64,000 bases of DNA from Flavobacterium palustre (GTDB taxonomy: Bacteria > Bacteroidota > Bacteroidia > Flavobacteriales > Flavobacteriaceae). Below the pieces are notes generated by a model. That model did not search any database and was not told where the DNA came from. It was given only the letters and a program-made list of their open reading frames with translations. This document shows, piece after piece, positions 56,901 through 64,000 of this stretch; the first letter of the stretch is position 1, and every line of letters starts with the position of its first letter. The stretch is from contig NZ_BMGA01000006.1 in NCBI RefSeq assembly GCF_014639535.1, positions 62,001-126,000 on the forward strand, in the 5' to 3' direction. Both the position numbers and the translations under genes were made by a program.

Positions 56901-58481
56901 CAAAATATCAATATTGAGGTACATTGTATCAGTATTGATTGCCCCATTACTTTGAGTGGTATTAAAGTCGTAATTGGGTTCAAAAAGATATTTGAATGAC
57001 TCTGTTTCAGTTTGAAGTGTATTCCCAAATAAATCTTTCACACTATCAGGAAGGTAACTATTTAAAAAGATAGCGCCCTGTGAAAGCGTAGGATAGTTAT
57101 AAAAAGTCAAAGCTGAATTTATCTTATTACAATTTTGAACAGTTGCATACCAAACCGTTTTCATTGCCATATCACTTACACTAGTATCATTTGGGTTAAA
57201 TTTCAAATAACGGGCAAACATTTTCAAAAAACTAATTTGAGCATCGTCAGTTATTGGGTTTCCAGTTATTTTATTCCCTGTAACCATAATATTCAAAGCG
57301 TTATACTGGCTAATAGCAGTAGTCATTTGACTTGCTGAAGGAGGAGTTGTTCCTAAAAGTTGATTTGACAAACTAGCACGGATTGCAACCAAATCATTTA
57401 TTTCTGAAGGAGTGGCAGTTGTAAGCGGTAAATCAAAACTAAATGTTGGGGAACATAGCACTGGCGGTTCCATAGTAACAAATTTACCGTTTACTTTCAC
57501 ATAATCTAATGCAGCTATACGAACGGGATTTAGGTCATCTGCACGAACAAATCGTACGGCTATTTGATCACCAACACTAGAAGCAGTAAATATATAAGAA
57601 AGTAAAGCGGATGCAGGAGCTGAATTTGCTGAAACTGTAATCGCTGTTGATTCTGCCAAAACAATATTATCAGTTACATTATAAACCTGCATTTTGAATG
57701 TTGCAAATGATGAACTATTTGAATAATACTTTGTTTCTATACTAATTTGCCCACCGCTAATAGGATTTCCTGTTAACAAATACTGAACACCTTGTAAAGC
57801 TGGCGTATTTGCAGTTCCTTTAATTTGTATTGCCCCATCATTAAGACCATCACCATTATCGGCATCATTTGTAACAAAAACTACTCCACTACTATTTTCA
57901 ATTTTAGTCCAATTGTAAACATCTGTATCAAAAGGAACTAGTGGCGCCTGCATACTAATGAATTGTCCGCTTACTTTTAAATAATCAATTCCTGCTTGAC
58001 GCACGGGATTCAGGTCATCTGCTCGAACAAATCTAACGATGATTTGGTCCCCTACACTTGAAGCAGTAAACGTATAAGCAAATGTAGCGGTTCCAACAAC
58101 TCCAGCCGCAGTCGTGAAAATAGCTGATTCTCCCAAAACAAGATTATCGGTTGCATTATAAACCTGAATTTTGAATTTTAAAAACGAAGAACCTATTTGA
58201 AAATATTTTACTTCAAGATTAATTTGTTCAGCTGTTTGCGGATTTCCGCCCAGTGAATATTGTAATCCTTGTAATGCTGGCGTAGTAGCACTTGATTTAA
58301 GAAGCATCGCACCATCATTAAGTCCATCTCCATTATCGGCATCGGTATAATTTAAAGTTACCGGACTGCTATCTTCAATTTTGGACCAATTAAAATTATT
58401 AGTGTCGATTGTAATCTGGGCATTGATTCCATGGGATATTAAAACCAAATAAATCAATAGCAAAGTAATTTTAGTTTTCAT
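53925..58481 (-). CDS. Giant multidomain PL8-type lyase with T9SS sorting domain
   Basis: Secreted lyase of 1518 residues. Order: signal peptide (ending GINAQ), two tandem copies of a beta-sandwich module (about 21-170 and 181-335), PL8-type lyase part (about 344-1120, with GNHHNNSYDGYMYAYA and GWDWNYNPGATT), a Ig-like stretch, a Big_7-type domain (about 1205-1290), a PKD-like module (about 1300-1385), a Cys-rich block ending HLDHGDKLGSC (about 1386-1425), and a type IX secretion C-terminal domain (about 1443-1518, FTVYPNPVEDYF). The C-terminal domain indicates export to the cell surface. It heads the lyase operon. Confidence 0.9.
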   Translation of the reverse strand: MKTKITLLLIYLVLISHGINAQITIDTNNFNWSKIEDSSPVTLNYTDADNGDGLNDGAMLLKSSATTPALQGLQYSLGGNPQTAEQINLEVKYFQIGSSFLKFKIQVYNATDNLVLGESAIFTTAAGVVGTATFAYTFTASSVGDQIIVRFVRADDLNPVRQAGIDYLKVSGQFISMQAPLVPFDTDVYNWTKIENSSGVVFVTNDADNGDGLNDGAIQIKGTANTPALQGVQYLLTGNPISGGQISIETKYYSNSSSFATFKMQVYNVTDNIVLAESTAITVSANSAPASALLSYIFTASSVGDQIAVRFVRADDLNPVRIAALDYVKVNGKFVTMEPPVLCSPTFSFDLPLTTATPSEINDLVAIRASLSNQLLGTTPPSASQMTTAISQYNALNIMVTGNKITGNPITDDAQISFLKMFARYLKFNPNDTSVSDMAMKTVWYATVQNCNKINSALTFYNYPTLSQGAIFLNSYLPDSVKDLFGNTLQTETESFKYLFEPNYDFNTTQSNGAINTDTMYLNIDILLAYSDWFKTNDEKIRFLKTVKRYIDRFLIYTYGQKDGLKKDGLGNHHNNSYDGYMYAYATVSRAIKSMEGTGFQIDQPSYMRFRDAVYAQTMYSNDAGVKPFALAGRNPQTKTTSLASSTLANTAIFGGKILGLESADPALAGIYNRKYGVNNNFNNSTVAPFEEAYIQFNYANLGIYRKNNWVASMKGQSDILWGSEIYINQNRFGRYQSYGALEIIYPGNATTGNGYSDIGWDWNYNPGATTIVLPWDKLHAEKERIDETNTYGFAGSLALNQLNKSVLSHTTGQSGLFAMKFKEKSSTGFGGTYGPSTHNGTFEFTKTYFAIDDFIICLGNSIKNNDTANPTVTTLFQRLNNNTIDVLVNGEVKTNQSEDSFTDASANWIIDNYNTGYYVLPNSGILKIRNSNQITPYQNQTTPSQATIDSNVGNNYHLAYLDHGTSPTNSSYEFVCIPSANTSRMTTFAQQMQSAEKPYVVHQNNANQQIIEHKVSKTWAYALPSANASITDGVLKANDLPCLVMYKGLNANSSEIILSVSNPDMGANPSESKVITLNLNYEWNITQANPNANIGSASANGTTISFTVADGFPVEIKLTMANPCVLLNATPVTPTVEIAQPTYTVATGSITVTSAIENLSFSLDGITFENTTGIFGNLASGDYTVYAKNTDGCISVGANVTINPQPLAPTVSISSPLANTSYTSLASITITADAADADGSVTKVEFFNETTKLGEDLTAPYSFNWNNVSAGSYSITAKATDNDNAVKVSETVNVNAICPSVQVSIPDVYAMNPAIDDKNTIYLGYGPTSITLNTLVQGDQNVSYNWNTGATTQSISVSQAGTYTVTVSYAGGCQTTASITIDILDVRCGNDNTKVQICHNNKLICVAQSAVQSHLDHGDKLGSCSETSKTASKEEVASSSNFTVYPNPVEDYFSISLSSLLDPNAKISIYNSVGNKLRELRFTTLPQQVYVADLPSGNYIVVAQNGYETFRSTIVKQ

Positions 58482-58672
58482 TTTATAAGGGTTTTTGATT
58501 AGTTAAAATAGTCAAGTAAATGTGTTCTTTAAATCATGTAATTAATTTAAAAACAATAAGACAAATTCATCCACTTAGTTGCTTTAATTGGACTTTGAAA
58601 AAAAATAAATAAACGGCAGTATAATTTTAGTTTCATTGCTTTAAAGCATATTTAGGGTTATTAGTATGTACC

Positions 58673-58739
58673 CAAAATTATTTTATTCGATAGTGAACGA
58701 TTCGCAATATTGTCCAAACTTCCATGAAAATCGTCCACA
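58673..58739 (-). promoter_or_regulatory. Candidate lyase-operon promoter with activator-type direct repeat
   Basis: On the minus strand TAATTTTG (58673-58680) fits the -7 box. Upstream, AT[T/C]GTCCA[A/C]A occurs twice in the plus-strand reading (58709-58718, 58730-58739), 21 bp apart, two helical turns. AraC-type domains bind such direct repeats, and this position, about 30 bp before the box, suits an activator such as the HTCS at 45404. Confidence 0.4.
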
Positions 58740-58919
58740 AATAGATGTTTTTAAAGAATAAAACTACAGAACATTAAAATAAAAGCTAGTTTGAGAACTT
58801 CTCTTTAAATTTATTCTTTGATAAAAGAATCAACAGATTAAGAAACAAATCCTCCCTGTAAAGTGCTCATTGTAAACATGACTGACAAAAAATAAAAACT
58901 TAAAACTGAAACCAAAAAA

Positions 58920-58947
58920 AACCTCAAAAGTTGACACTTTTGAGGTT
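58920..58947 (-). terminator. Terminator of the nagB cluster
   Basis: Perfect 11-bp stem AACCTCAAAAG/CTTTTGAGGTT (58920-58930, 58937-58947) with a 6-nt loop, followed on the minus strand by a T-run. It lies about 130 bp after the nagB stop. Confidence 0.85.
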
Positions 58948-59076
58948 AAAAAATAAACCAAAAGATTATTGTTTTTAAAACAAATCTAATCCATTCAACC
59001 AAAAAAATGCTTAGATAGCTGTATAAAACGTCTCACTATTACAGCAATTTGTTTATTAGATTATAGTGGAAATTAA

Positions 59077-61005
59077 TTAATACTCCCATTTCACAAAAGC
59101 TTCCATAGCAGCATAACTGGAAAGTCCTAGCTTATCATATAACGCTGCTGTTTCTTTATTTCGGTCTTCGGCTCTTTGCCAAAATTCCCTGGCATCTGAT
59201 CCTTGGAATACCACACCGTCTTTTTGAGATTGATGTTTGAAAATCCCGTGTCTTTTGGCTAAAACCTGATCAGGACTCATAGGCACTGCCATTTCAATTT
59301 CATCAATTCCCCATTCCTGCCAGGCTCCTCTGTACAACCACAACCAACAATCTTTCATAAAATCCTTAGGTTTTAGATTTTTTACTGCTTCAAAAATAGC
59401 ATCCAAACATACTTTGTGTGTTCCGTGTGGATCGGCTAAATCACCGGCAGCATAAATCTGATGTGGTTGAATTTTCTCAATCAAATCCATCGTAATTTGA
59501 ATATCATCCTGACCAATAGGGTTCTTTTTAATTGCACCTGTTTCATAAAATGGTAACTCCATAAAATGGATTTGATCATCAGATAAACCAACATAGTGAC
59601 TGGTTGCACGGGCTTCCCCTTTTCGAATCAAACCTTTTATATAACGAACTTCGGGAATGTCAATCTCACTGCTCTTTTTATTTTTAAGAAAGGCAATGGA
59701 TTTTTTAAAAATGGTTTCAGCTTCAGGGCTTTTAATTCCAAATTTTTCATTGTAATCGCAAACAAAATTGGCAAAACGAAGTGCCTCATCATCAGCAACG
59801 GCAATATTTCCGGAAGTTTGGTAAGCTACGTGTACTTCATGTCCCTGTTCTTGCAATCTCATAAAAGTCCCTCCCATACTGATGATATCATCGTCAGGAT
59901 GCGGACTAAAAAGTAATACTCTTTTTCTTGAAGGTTCGGCTCTTTCAGGTCGGTTTTCGTCATTTGCATTCGGTTTTCCTCCAGGCCATCCTGTGATAGT
60001 ATTTTGCAGTTTATTGAAGATTTTAATATTAATATCGTAAGCCGGTCCCGAATCGGCCAATAAATCACTCATTCCGTTTTCAATATAATCCGCGTCTGTC
60101 AACATCAAAATAGGTTTCTCTAATTTTAATGCCAATCCTAAAACTGCTTTTCGAATTAATTTGTCAGTCCAAACAATTTTTTCAACTAACCAAGGTGTGT
60201 TGATTCTTGTTAGTTTTGAAGAAGCTTCTTTATCTAAAACAAAAACAGCATTGTTGTGTTCCTGTAAAAAAGAAGCCGGTATTTGATTAGTCACTTCACC
60301 TTCAACCGATTTTTGAATGATGTTTGATTTTCCTTCACCCCAAGCCATTAAGATTACTTGTTTGGCTTCCATTATCTTTTTCACTCCCAGTGTAATTGCA
60401 GTCCTTGGTGTATTACTTAGTCCTGAAAAATCATTACTGGCTGCTACTCTTGTAATATGATCTAAGGCTACTAATCTGGTTTTTGAATTCTGTAAAGAAC
60501 CTGATTCGTTGAATCCGATATGACCATTACCTCCAATTCCAAGAATTTGCAAATCAATTCCACCCAAAGCTTCAATTTTAGCTTCGTAATTGGCACAATA
60601 ATCGGCTATTTCTTCTTTTGACAAAGTTCCATCGGGAATATGTACGTTTTCAGGTAGAATATCGACATGATTAAACAGTAATTCTTTCATGAATCGCACG
60701 TAGCTGTTTATCGAATCGGGTTCCATTGGATAATATTCATCCAGGTTGAATGAAACCACATTTTTAAAACTCAAACCTTCCTCTTTGTGCAGACGCACTA
60801 ATTCGGAATATAATCCTTTAGGTGAAGAACCAGTTGCTAAACCTAAAACACATAACTCATTATTTTCTTGTTTCGATTTGATAAGTGTCGCTATTTGTTG
60901 GGCAACAGCCTTAGAAGCTTCTGTTGAATTTTCAAAAACGACTGTATCAATATTTTCAAATCGTTTCTCAAATCCTGTAGATTTGTCTATATTACTTTTT
61001 AACAT
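59077..61005 (-). CDS. nagB: Glucosamine-6-phosphate deaminase fused to a PIG-L/LmbE domain
   Basis: Cytoplasmic enzyme converting glucosamine-6-phosphate to fructose-6-phosphate and ammonia. The NagB part (about 15-290) shows GLATGSSPKGLY, NLDEYYPM and GIGGNGHIGFNE. The C-terminal half (about 370-640) is a zinc-dependent PIG-L/LmbE deacetylase-like domain with HPDDDIISMGG and DPHGTHK. A fusion of about 640 residues is usual in Bacteroidota and is not a broken gene. It is last in the cluster, 38 bp after the transporter. It would use amino sugar released by the neighbouring lyase locus or from the cell wall. Confidence 0.93.
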   Translation of the reverse strand: MLKSNIDKSTGFEKRFENIDTVVFENSTEASKAVAQQIATLIKSKQENNELCVLGLATGSSPKGLYSELVRLHKEEGLSFKNVVSFNLDEYYPMEPDSINSYVRFMKELLFNHVDILPENVHIPDGTLSKEEIADYCANYEAKIEALGGIDLQILGIGGNGHIGFNESGSLQNSKTRLVALDHITRVAASNDFSGLSNTPRTAITLGVKKIMEAKQVILMAWGEGKSNIIQKSVEGEVTNQIPASFLQEHNNAVFVLDKEASSKLTRINTPWLVEKIVWTDKLIRKAVLGLALKLEKPILMLTDADYIENGMSDLLADSGPAYDINIKIFNKLQNTITGWPGGKPNANDENRPERAEPSRKRVLLFSPHPDDDIISMGGTFMRLQEQGHEVHVAYQTSGNIAVADDEALRFANFVCDYNEKFGIKSPEAETIFKKSIAFLKNKKSSEIDIPEVRYIKGLIRKGEARATSHYVGLSDDQIHFMELPFYETGAIKKNPIGQDDIQITMDLIEKIQPHQIYAAGDLADPHGTHKVCLDAIFEAVKNLKPKDFMKDCWLWLYRGAWQEWGIDEIEMAVPMSPDQVLAKRHGIFKHQSQKDGVVFQGSDAREFWQRAEDRNKETAALYDKLGLSSYAAMEAFVKWEY

Positions 61006-61043
61006 TTTAGTTTATTTTTAAAATTTATATTGTAGTAATTCGT

Positions 61044-62426
61044 CTATTTTCTTGACCAGCTGGTATATTTATGTCCTTTGTGGGCAAAAAAGAAAATCAT
61101 TAAATAAGCGGGTAAAAGCATTAAATAAGCTATTTGATTTCCCGTTTTTGCTGTTGCTAAAGCCGCTGTAGCTTCATTAGACACATTGATACTTTCTGCT
61201 AAAAGCCCATATAATAAAGGAAAAATTGCGCCACCTATAATGGCCATAATAAGTATTGCTCCACCAATTTTTGTGTATCCTCCTAAGTTTTGAAGAGCCA
61301 GTGGCCATATTGCAGGCCAACAAAGCGCATTAACCAAACCAAATAAAGCGACTAAAATAATTACTAAAGGTAAAGCGGGAATTAAAGGTAATTGGATCAT
61401 AATACTCGGAGACAGCAATACAATTGAAAACACTAAAATCACGCCCAAAATACCGGAAATTTTTAATGCATTAACCTGAGATAAGTATTTTGGTATTAAT
61501 GTGATTCCAACAATGTAACCAACCAACATTGCTGTCATGGTAAACGAGGTCAACTTAAGATAAAAATCCCCGTTTTCGCCATAAACTCCGAGTTGTTTTC
61601 CAAAAGTTCCAATAGTATCTCCCGCTATAACCTCAGCAGCAACATATAACATTAAAGTTACTGCTCCCAAAACAAGTTGTGGATATCTAGATGCGTTTTT
61701 AATTTGTTTGTAAACACTCAAATCGGCTACATGCCCATCCTCATCTAAATCTATTTCAGGAAGAGGAGACAATTTTGCTAAAATGGCCAAAGCAACAATT
61801 ACAATTCCCATATAAACATAAGGGGTTTGCAATTGAAGTGTCAGTAAATCTAAGGTTTGTGATTTAGCAACCTCATCAAGCATAGCTATTTTTTCCTTAG
61901 TATAGTCTTTCATATTTGACAAAACCAAGGCTGTCAATACTAGTGGTGCAACAAAACCTGCTAATTTATTAGCGATACCTAACACACTAATTCTTGCAGC
62001 AGCACTTTCTCTAGGCCCGATAACAACAACATAAGGATTTGCAGCCGTTTGCAAAATAGCCAATCCCGAACCCATAATAAATAAAGCCACTAAAAACAAA
62101 AGAAAGGTTCTCATTTCAGCCGCTGGATAAAACATAAATGCCCCAATAGCGATTACAATAAGTCCAAGCGAAATACCATTTTTATAACCTACTTTTTCTA
62201 TTATCCAAGAAGACGGAATAGCCATTACAAAATAGGCAATGTAAAAAGCAAAAGCTACAAAATAAGCTTGTGAACCACTTAAATCACAGGCTATTTCAAA
62301 AAATGGAATTAAAGGCCCATTCAACCAAGTAACAAACCCTAAAATAAAAAACAATAGGGTTAAAATAGCCATCGGAACAAAGACGTTACTTCGGCTCGTT
62401 TGTAATACACTTTCAGCTTGCACCAT
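61044..62426 (-). CDS. Sugar MFS transporter, FucP/NagP-like
   Basis: Inner-membrane sugar:proton symporter of the FHS family (L-fucose, galactose, glucose, N-acetylglucosamine). About 12 hydrophobic segments are visible, and the family pattern FFILGFVTWLNGPLIPFF and GLAILQTAANPYV is clear. The start at 62426 (MVQAESVLQTSRSN) is preferred to a longer frame to 62486, whose extra residues are not hydrophobic or conserved in type. Next to nagB an N-acetylhexosamine substrate is plausible, but fucose or other sugars cannot be excluded. Confidence 0.9.
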   Translation of the reverse strand: MVQAESVLQTSRSNVFVPMAILTLLFFILGFVTWLNGPLIPFFEIACDLSGSQAYFVAFAFYIAYFVMAIPSSWIIEKVGYKNGISLGLIVIAIGAFMFYPAAEMRTFLLFLVALFIMGSGLAILQTAANPYVVVIGPRESAAARISVLGIANKLAGFVAPLVLTALVLSNMKDYTKEKIAMLDEVAKSQTLDLLTLQLQTPYVYMGIVIVALAILAKLSPLPEIDLDEDGHVADLSVYKQIKNASRYPQLVLGAVTLMLYVAAEVIAGDTIGTFGKQLGVYGENGDFYLKLTSFTMTAMLVGYIVGITLIPKYLSQVNALKISGILGVILVFSIVLLSPSIMIQLPLIPALPLVIILVALFGLVNALCWPAIWPLALQNLGGYTKIGGAILIMAIIGGAIFPLLYGLLAESINVSNEATAALATAKTGNQIAYLMLLPAYLMIFFFAHKGHKYTSWSRK

Positions 62427-62537
62427 GATTTTATCTTGATTAATTAATATTTTTATTGCATTTATTCGTTGAAATATCTTTAGCACTTTTTCTTCTTATT
62501 TGGATAAAGGAGCTTAGTAGCCTAAAAATTTTCTTTA

Positions 62538-63461
62538 CTATTTTAACAACTCCTGATGATAAAAACGAATCGTTTCTTCTAAAGCACTTTCGATAGAATG
62601 TCCCGGTTTAAATCCTAAATCATTGAATTTTGATGGATCTGCTTTTGAATGCTTAATATCCCCCGAACGTTCTTCTAAGAATCGTATTTGAGATTTAGAA
62701 TTAGTGATTTCAATTATTTTTTCTGCTAATTCTAAAATAGAAGTGCTGTAACCCAAAGCAACATTATAGGTTTCATTCCCAATTTGAGAAGCCAAAATAT
62801 TTGCTTTTACCACGTCTTTTACATAAATAAAATCCCTAGTTTGAGAACCATCACCATAAATGGTTATCGGCTGGTTTTGAAGTGCTTTATTAATAAAAAT
62901 AGGCACCGCTGCCGCATAAGCTGATTGAGGATTTTGTCTTGGTCCAAAGACATTAAAATATCGCAATGAAGCTGTTGGAACATTCCATTGATCCTGATAC
63001 ATCTTCAAATAGAATTCGCCATCTAATTTTGTGATTGCATAAGGAGTCATTGGTTCGGGAATCATGGTTTCTACTTTAGGCAAAACCGGGTTATTACCAT
63101 AATTAGCAGCCGAAGAAGAAAGCACTACTTTACAACCATTGTTTTTTCTTGCAGCTTCCAGAATATTAATTGTTCCGATGGTGTTGATATCAATACATTC
63201 ATCCAAACGCAATAAGGATTCGGGAACACTAACTAAAGCAGCTAAGTGAAAAATACCGCTCGCATCTTGTACCAGTTCTTCCACAAGATTTTTATCTCTG
63301 ATATCTCCATTAACAAATTGAACATTTAGTCCTTCGAGATTTTTTTCGAATCCGGTTCTTAAGCTATCTAAAACAATGACCTGATGCCCTTCAGCAGATA
63401 AGTGTTCTGCAATATGACTCCCAATAAATCCGGCACCTCCTGTGATTACATATTTTTTCAT
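62538..63461 (-). CDS. NAD-dependent epimerase/dehydratase (UDP-sugar 4-epimerase type)
   Basis: Rossmann-fold extended short-chain dehydrogenase. The cofactor motif is GGAGFIGSH, the catalytic serine region SSSAANYG, and YAITK holds the catalytic Tyr and Lys; RYFNVFGPRQNP is the usual substrate-binding part. At 307 residues it resembles UDP-glucose or UDP-N-acetylglucosamine 4-epimerases; which sugar cannot be decided by sight. It is 19 bp after the nucleotidyltransferase, so the two likely make or interconvert one sugar nucleotide, and 111 bp before the transporter gene. Confidence 0.85.
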   Translation of the reverse strand: MKKYVITGGAGFIGSHIAEHLSAEGHQVIVLDSLRTGFEKNLEGLNVQFVNGDIRDKNLVEELVQDASGIFHLAALVSVPESLLRLDECIDINTIGTINILEAARKNNGCKVVLSSSAANYGNNPVLPKVETMIPEPMTPYAITKLDGEFYLKMYQDQWNVPTASLRYFNVFGPRQNPQSAYAAAVPIFINKALQNQPITIYGDGSQTRDFIYVKDVVKANILASQIGNETYNVALGYSTSILELAEKIIEITNSKSQIRFLEERSGDIKHSKADPSKFNDLGFKPGHSIESALEETIRFYHQELLK

Positions 63462-63480
63462 TTTGCTTTCTTTAAATATT

Positions 63481-64000
63481 TTAAATTAAAACTGGATTAT
63501 TCCAATCCAATACAGGGAAATGTTTTTTCAAATAGGCTTTCACTTCTACAATATCTTCCTTTGCAGTTAAATCAGGAACGTGTTCTGAAAAAGGGATTCC
63601 CAATGCAGTATTAGGGAAATCCTGTAATAAATTCAAAAGCACTGTTGGCAATTCCTTTTCGTCTCTTTCAGGGTGAACAGGACAATTTTTCAGATATGGA
63701 TATAAAGTATCTCCTTTGAACTTAAAGGCATTCATACTTACTCTGATTTTCCCGCTAGCATCCTTAAAAGATTCCACAATGGCGGCCTCTGGTTTTTCGA
63801 TAATATCAAGAAGAAAGTTATCTTCATTTAATTTTGCAACTGCAAAACGTGAGATACGCTCTGAAGGAAACTCCATTGCATCACGGTCGTAACTAATAAA
63901 AGCATTAGGACTATTCGTTTCACGAAGTGCATACAATGCTTCTGATGAATATAAATTATCACTGTTACACACCGAATAAAATTGAGTGTTTAATTCCGGA
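63481..64000 (-). CDS. Sugar nucleotidyltransferase, C-terminal part, cut by window edge
   Basis: Partial protein: the frame is open to the right edge, so the GTG at 63972 is not the start. The visible end has SVCNSDNLYSSEAL, then FISYDRDAMEFPSERISRFAV and IIEKPE, which is the pattern of nucleotidyltransferases of the glucose-1-phosphate uridylyl/thymidylyl type, with SDN like the metal-binding Asp motif. The N-terminal GxGxR motif would be outside the window. First of the cluster with the epimerase, 19 bp apart. Confidence 0.8.
   Translation of the reverse strand, partial: PELNTQFYSVCNSDNLYSSEALYALRETNSPNAFISYDRDAMEFPSERISRFAVAKLNEDNFLLDIIEKPEAAIVESFKDASGKIRVSMNAFKFKGDTLYPYLKNCPVHPERDEKELPTVLLNLLQDFPNTALGIPFSEHVPDLTAKEDIVEVKAYLKKHFPVLDWNNPVLI

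Larger units (their letters stand above)
58482..59076. other. 595-bp gap between lyase operon and nagB
   Basis: No gene seen. It holds the candidate lyase promoter and activator repeats at 58673-58739 and the nagB terminator at 58920-58947. The rest is AT-rich with no recognised element. Confidence 0.6.

Noticed and set aside
60521..60560. NagB with GGNGHIGFNE instead of the E. coli-type NDGHIAFNE, possibly an inactive deaminase
   Set aside because: As I recall, the Asn form is normal in many Gram-positive and Bacteroidota NagB proteins; the other active-site motifs are intact.

Overview
The window is AT-rich DNA from a member of the Bacteroidota, most likely a Flavobacterium-like species. 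This is inferred from three SusC/SusD pairs, two hybrid two-component regulators, a FecI/FecR pair, a protein with a type IX secretion C-terminal domain, surface-lipoprotein signals, TAnnTTTG promoter boxes and almost no Shine-Dalgarno sequences. Nearly everything is carbohydrate-utilisation machinery (polysaccharide utilisation loci, PULs), and almost every gene except the two hybrid regulators lies on the minus strand. I see no rRNA, complete tRNA, insertion sequence or CRISPR array.

Region 1 (2-30897) is a pectin super-locus. A hybrid regulator (cut by the left edge) converges on an enzyme operon CE8 - GH95 - GH2 - GH43 (11679 to 3430). Upstream of that lies a susC-susD-DUF4957/DUF5123 lipoprotein operon (18828 to 11835). 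A CE12 rhamnogalacturonan acetylesterase follows, with a decayed esterase end beside it. Then comes a second susC-susD pair whose SusC carries an STN signalling domain and is preceded by FecR and FecI (27235 to 20257). Finally there is an operon CE8 - GH28 - alpha/beta hydrolase (30897 to 27366). Together these would de-esterify homogalacturonan/rhamnogalacturonan, cut the backbone and remove side-chain sugars.

A 1.2 kb gene-poor, very AT-rich gap (30898-32110) separates this from region 2. It holds scattered short repeats and a plus-strand terminator with no gene in front of it.

Region 2 (32111-58481) looks like a locus for a sulfated, uronic-acid-containing, probably amino-sugar polysaccharide such as chondroitin/dermatan sulfate or hyaluronan, or a relative. 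It has susC3-susD3, a full-length hybrid regulator transcribed divergently, and an operon of two PL8-type lyases (one a 1518-residue type IX-secreted multidomain protein) plus a beta-propeller glycosidase-like protein. A further operon holds a GH88 unsaturated glucuronyl hydrolase, a DUF4955 beta-helix protein, a sulfatase, a KduD-like dehydrogenase and a DUF4861 protein, with a lipoprotein remnant and another esterase beyond. The logic would be: surface lyases cut, SusCD imports, GH88 and the sulfatase process the unsaturated oligosaccharides, and the dehydrogenase handles the uronate.

Region 3 (59077-64000) is a cytoplasmic sugar cluster: nucleotidyltransferase (cut by the right edge), NAD-dependent epimerase, FucP/NagP-like sugar transporter and a NagB-LmbE fusion. 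NagB next to the PL8 locus supports an amino-sugar-containing substrate. Perfect hairpins mark most transcription-unit ends. Two intercistronic hairpins without U-tracts and several operator-like repeats are reported as findings.
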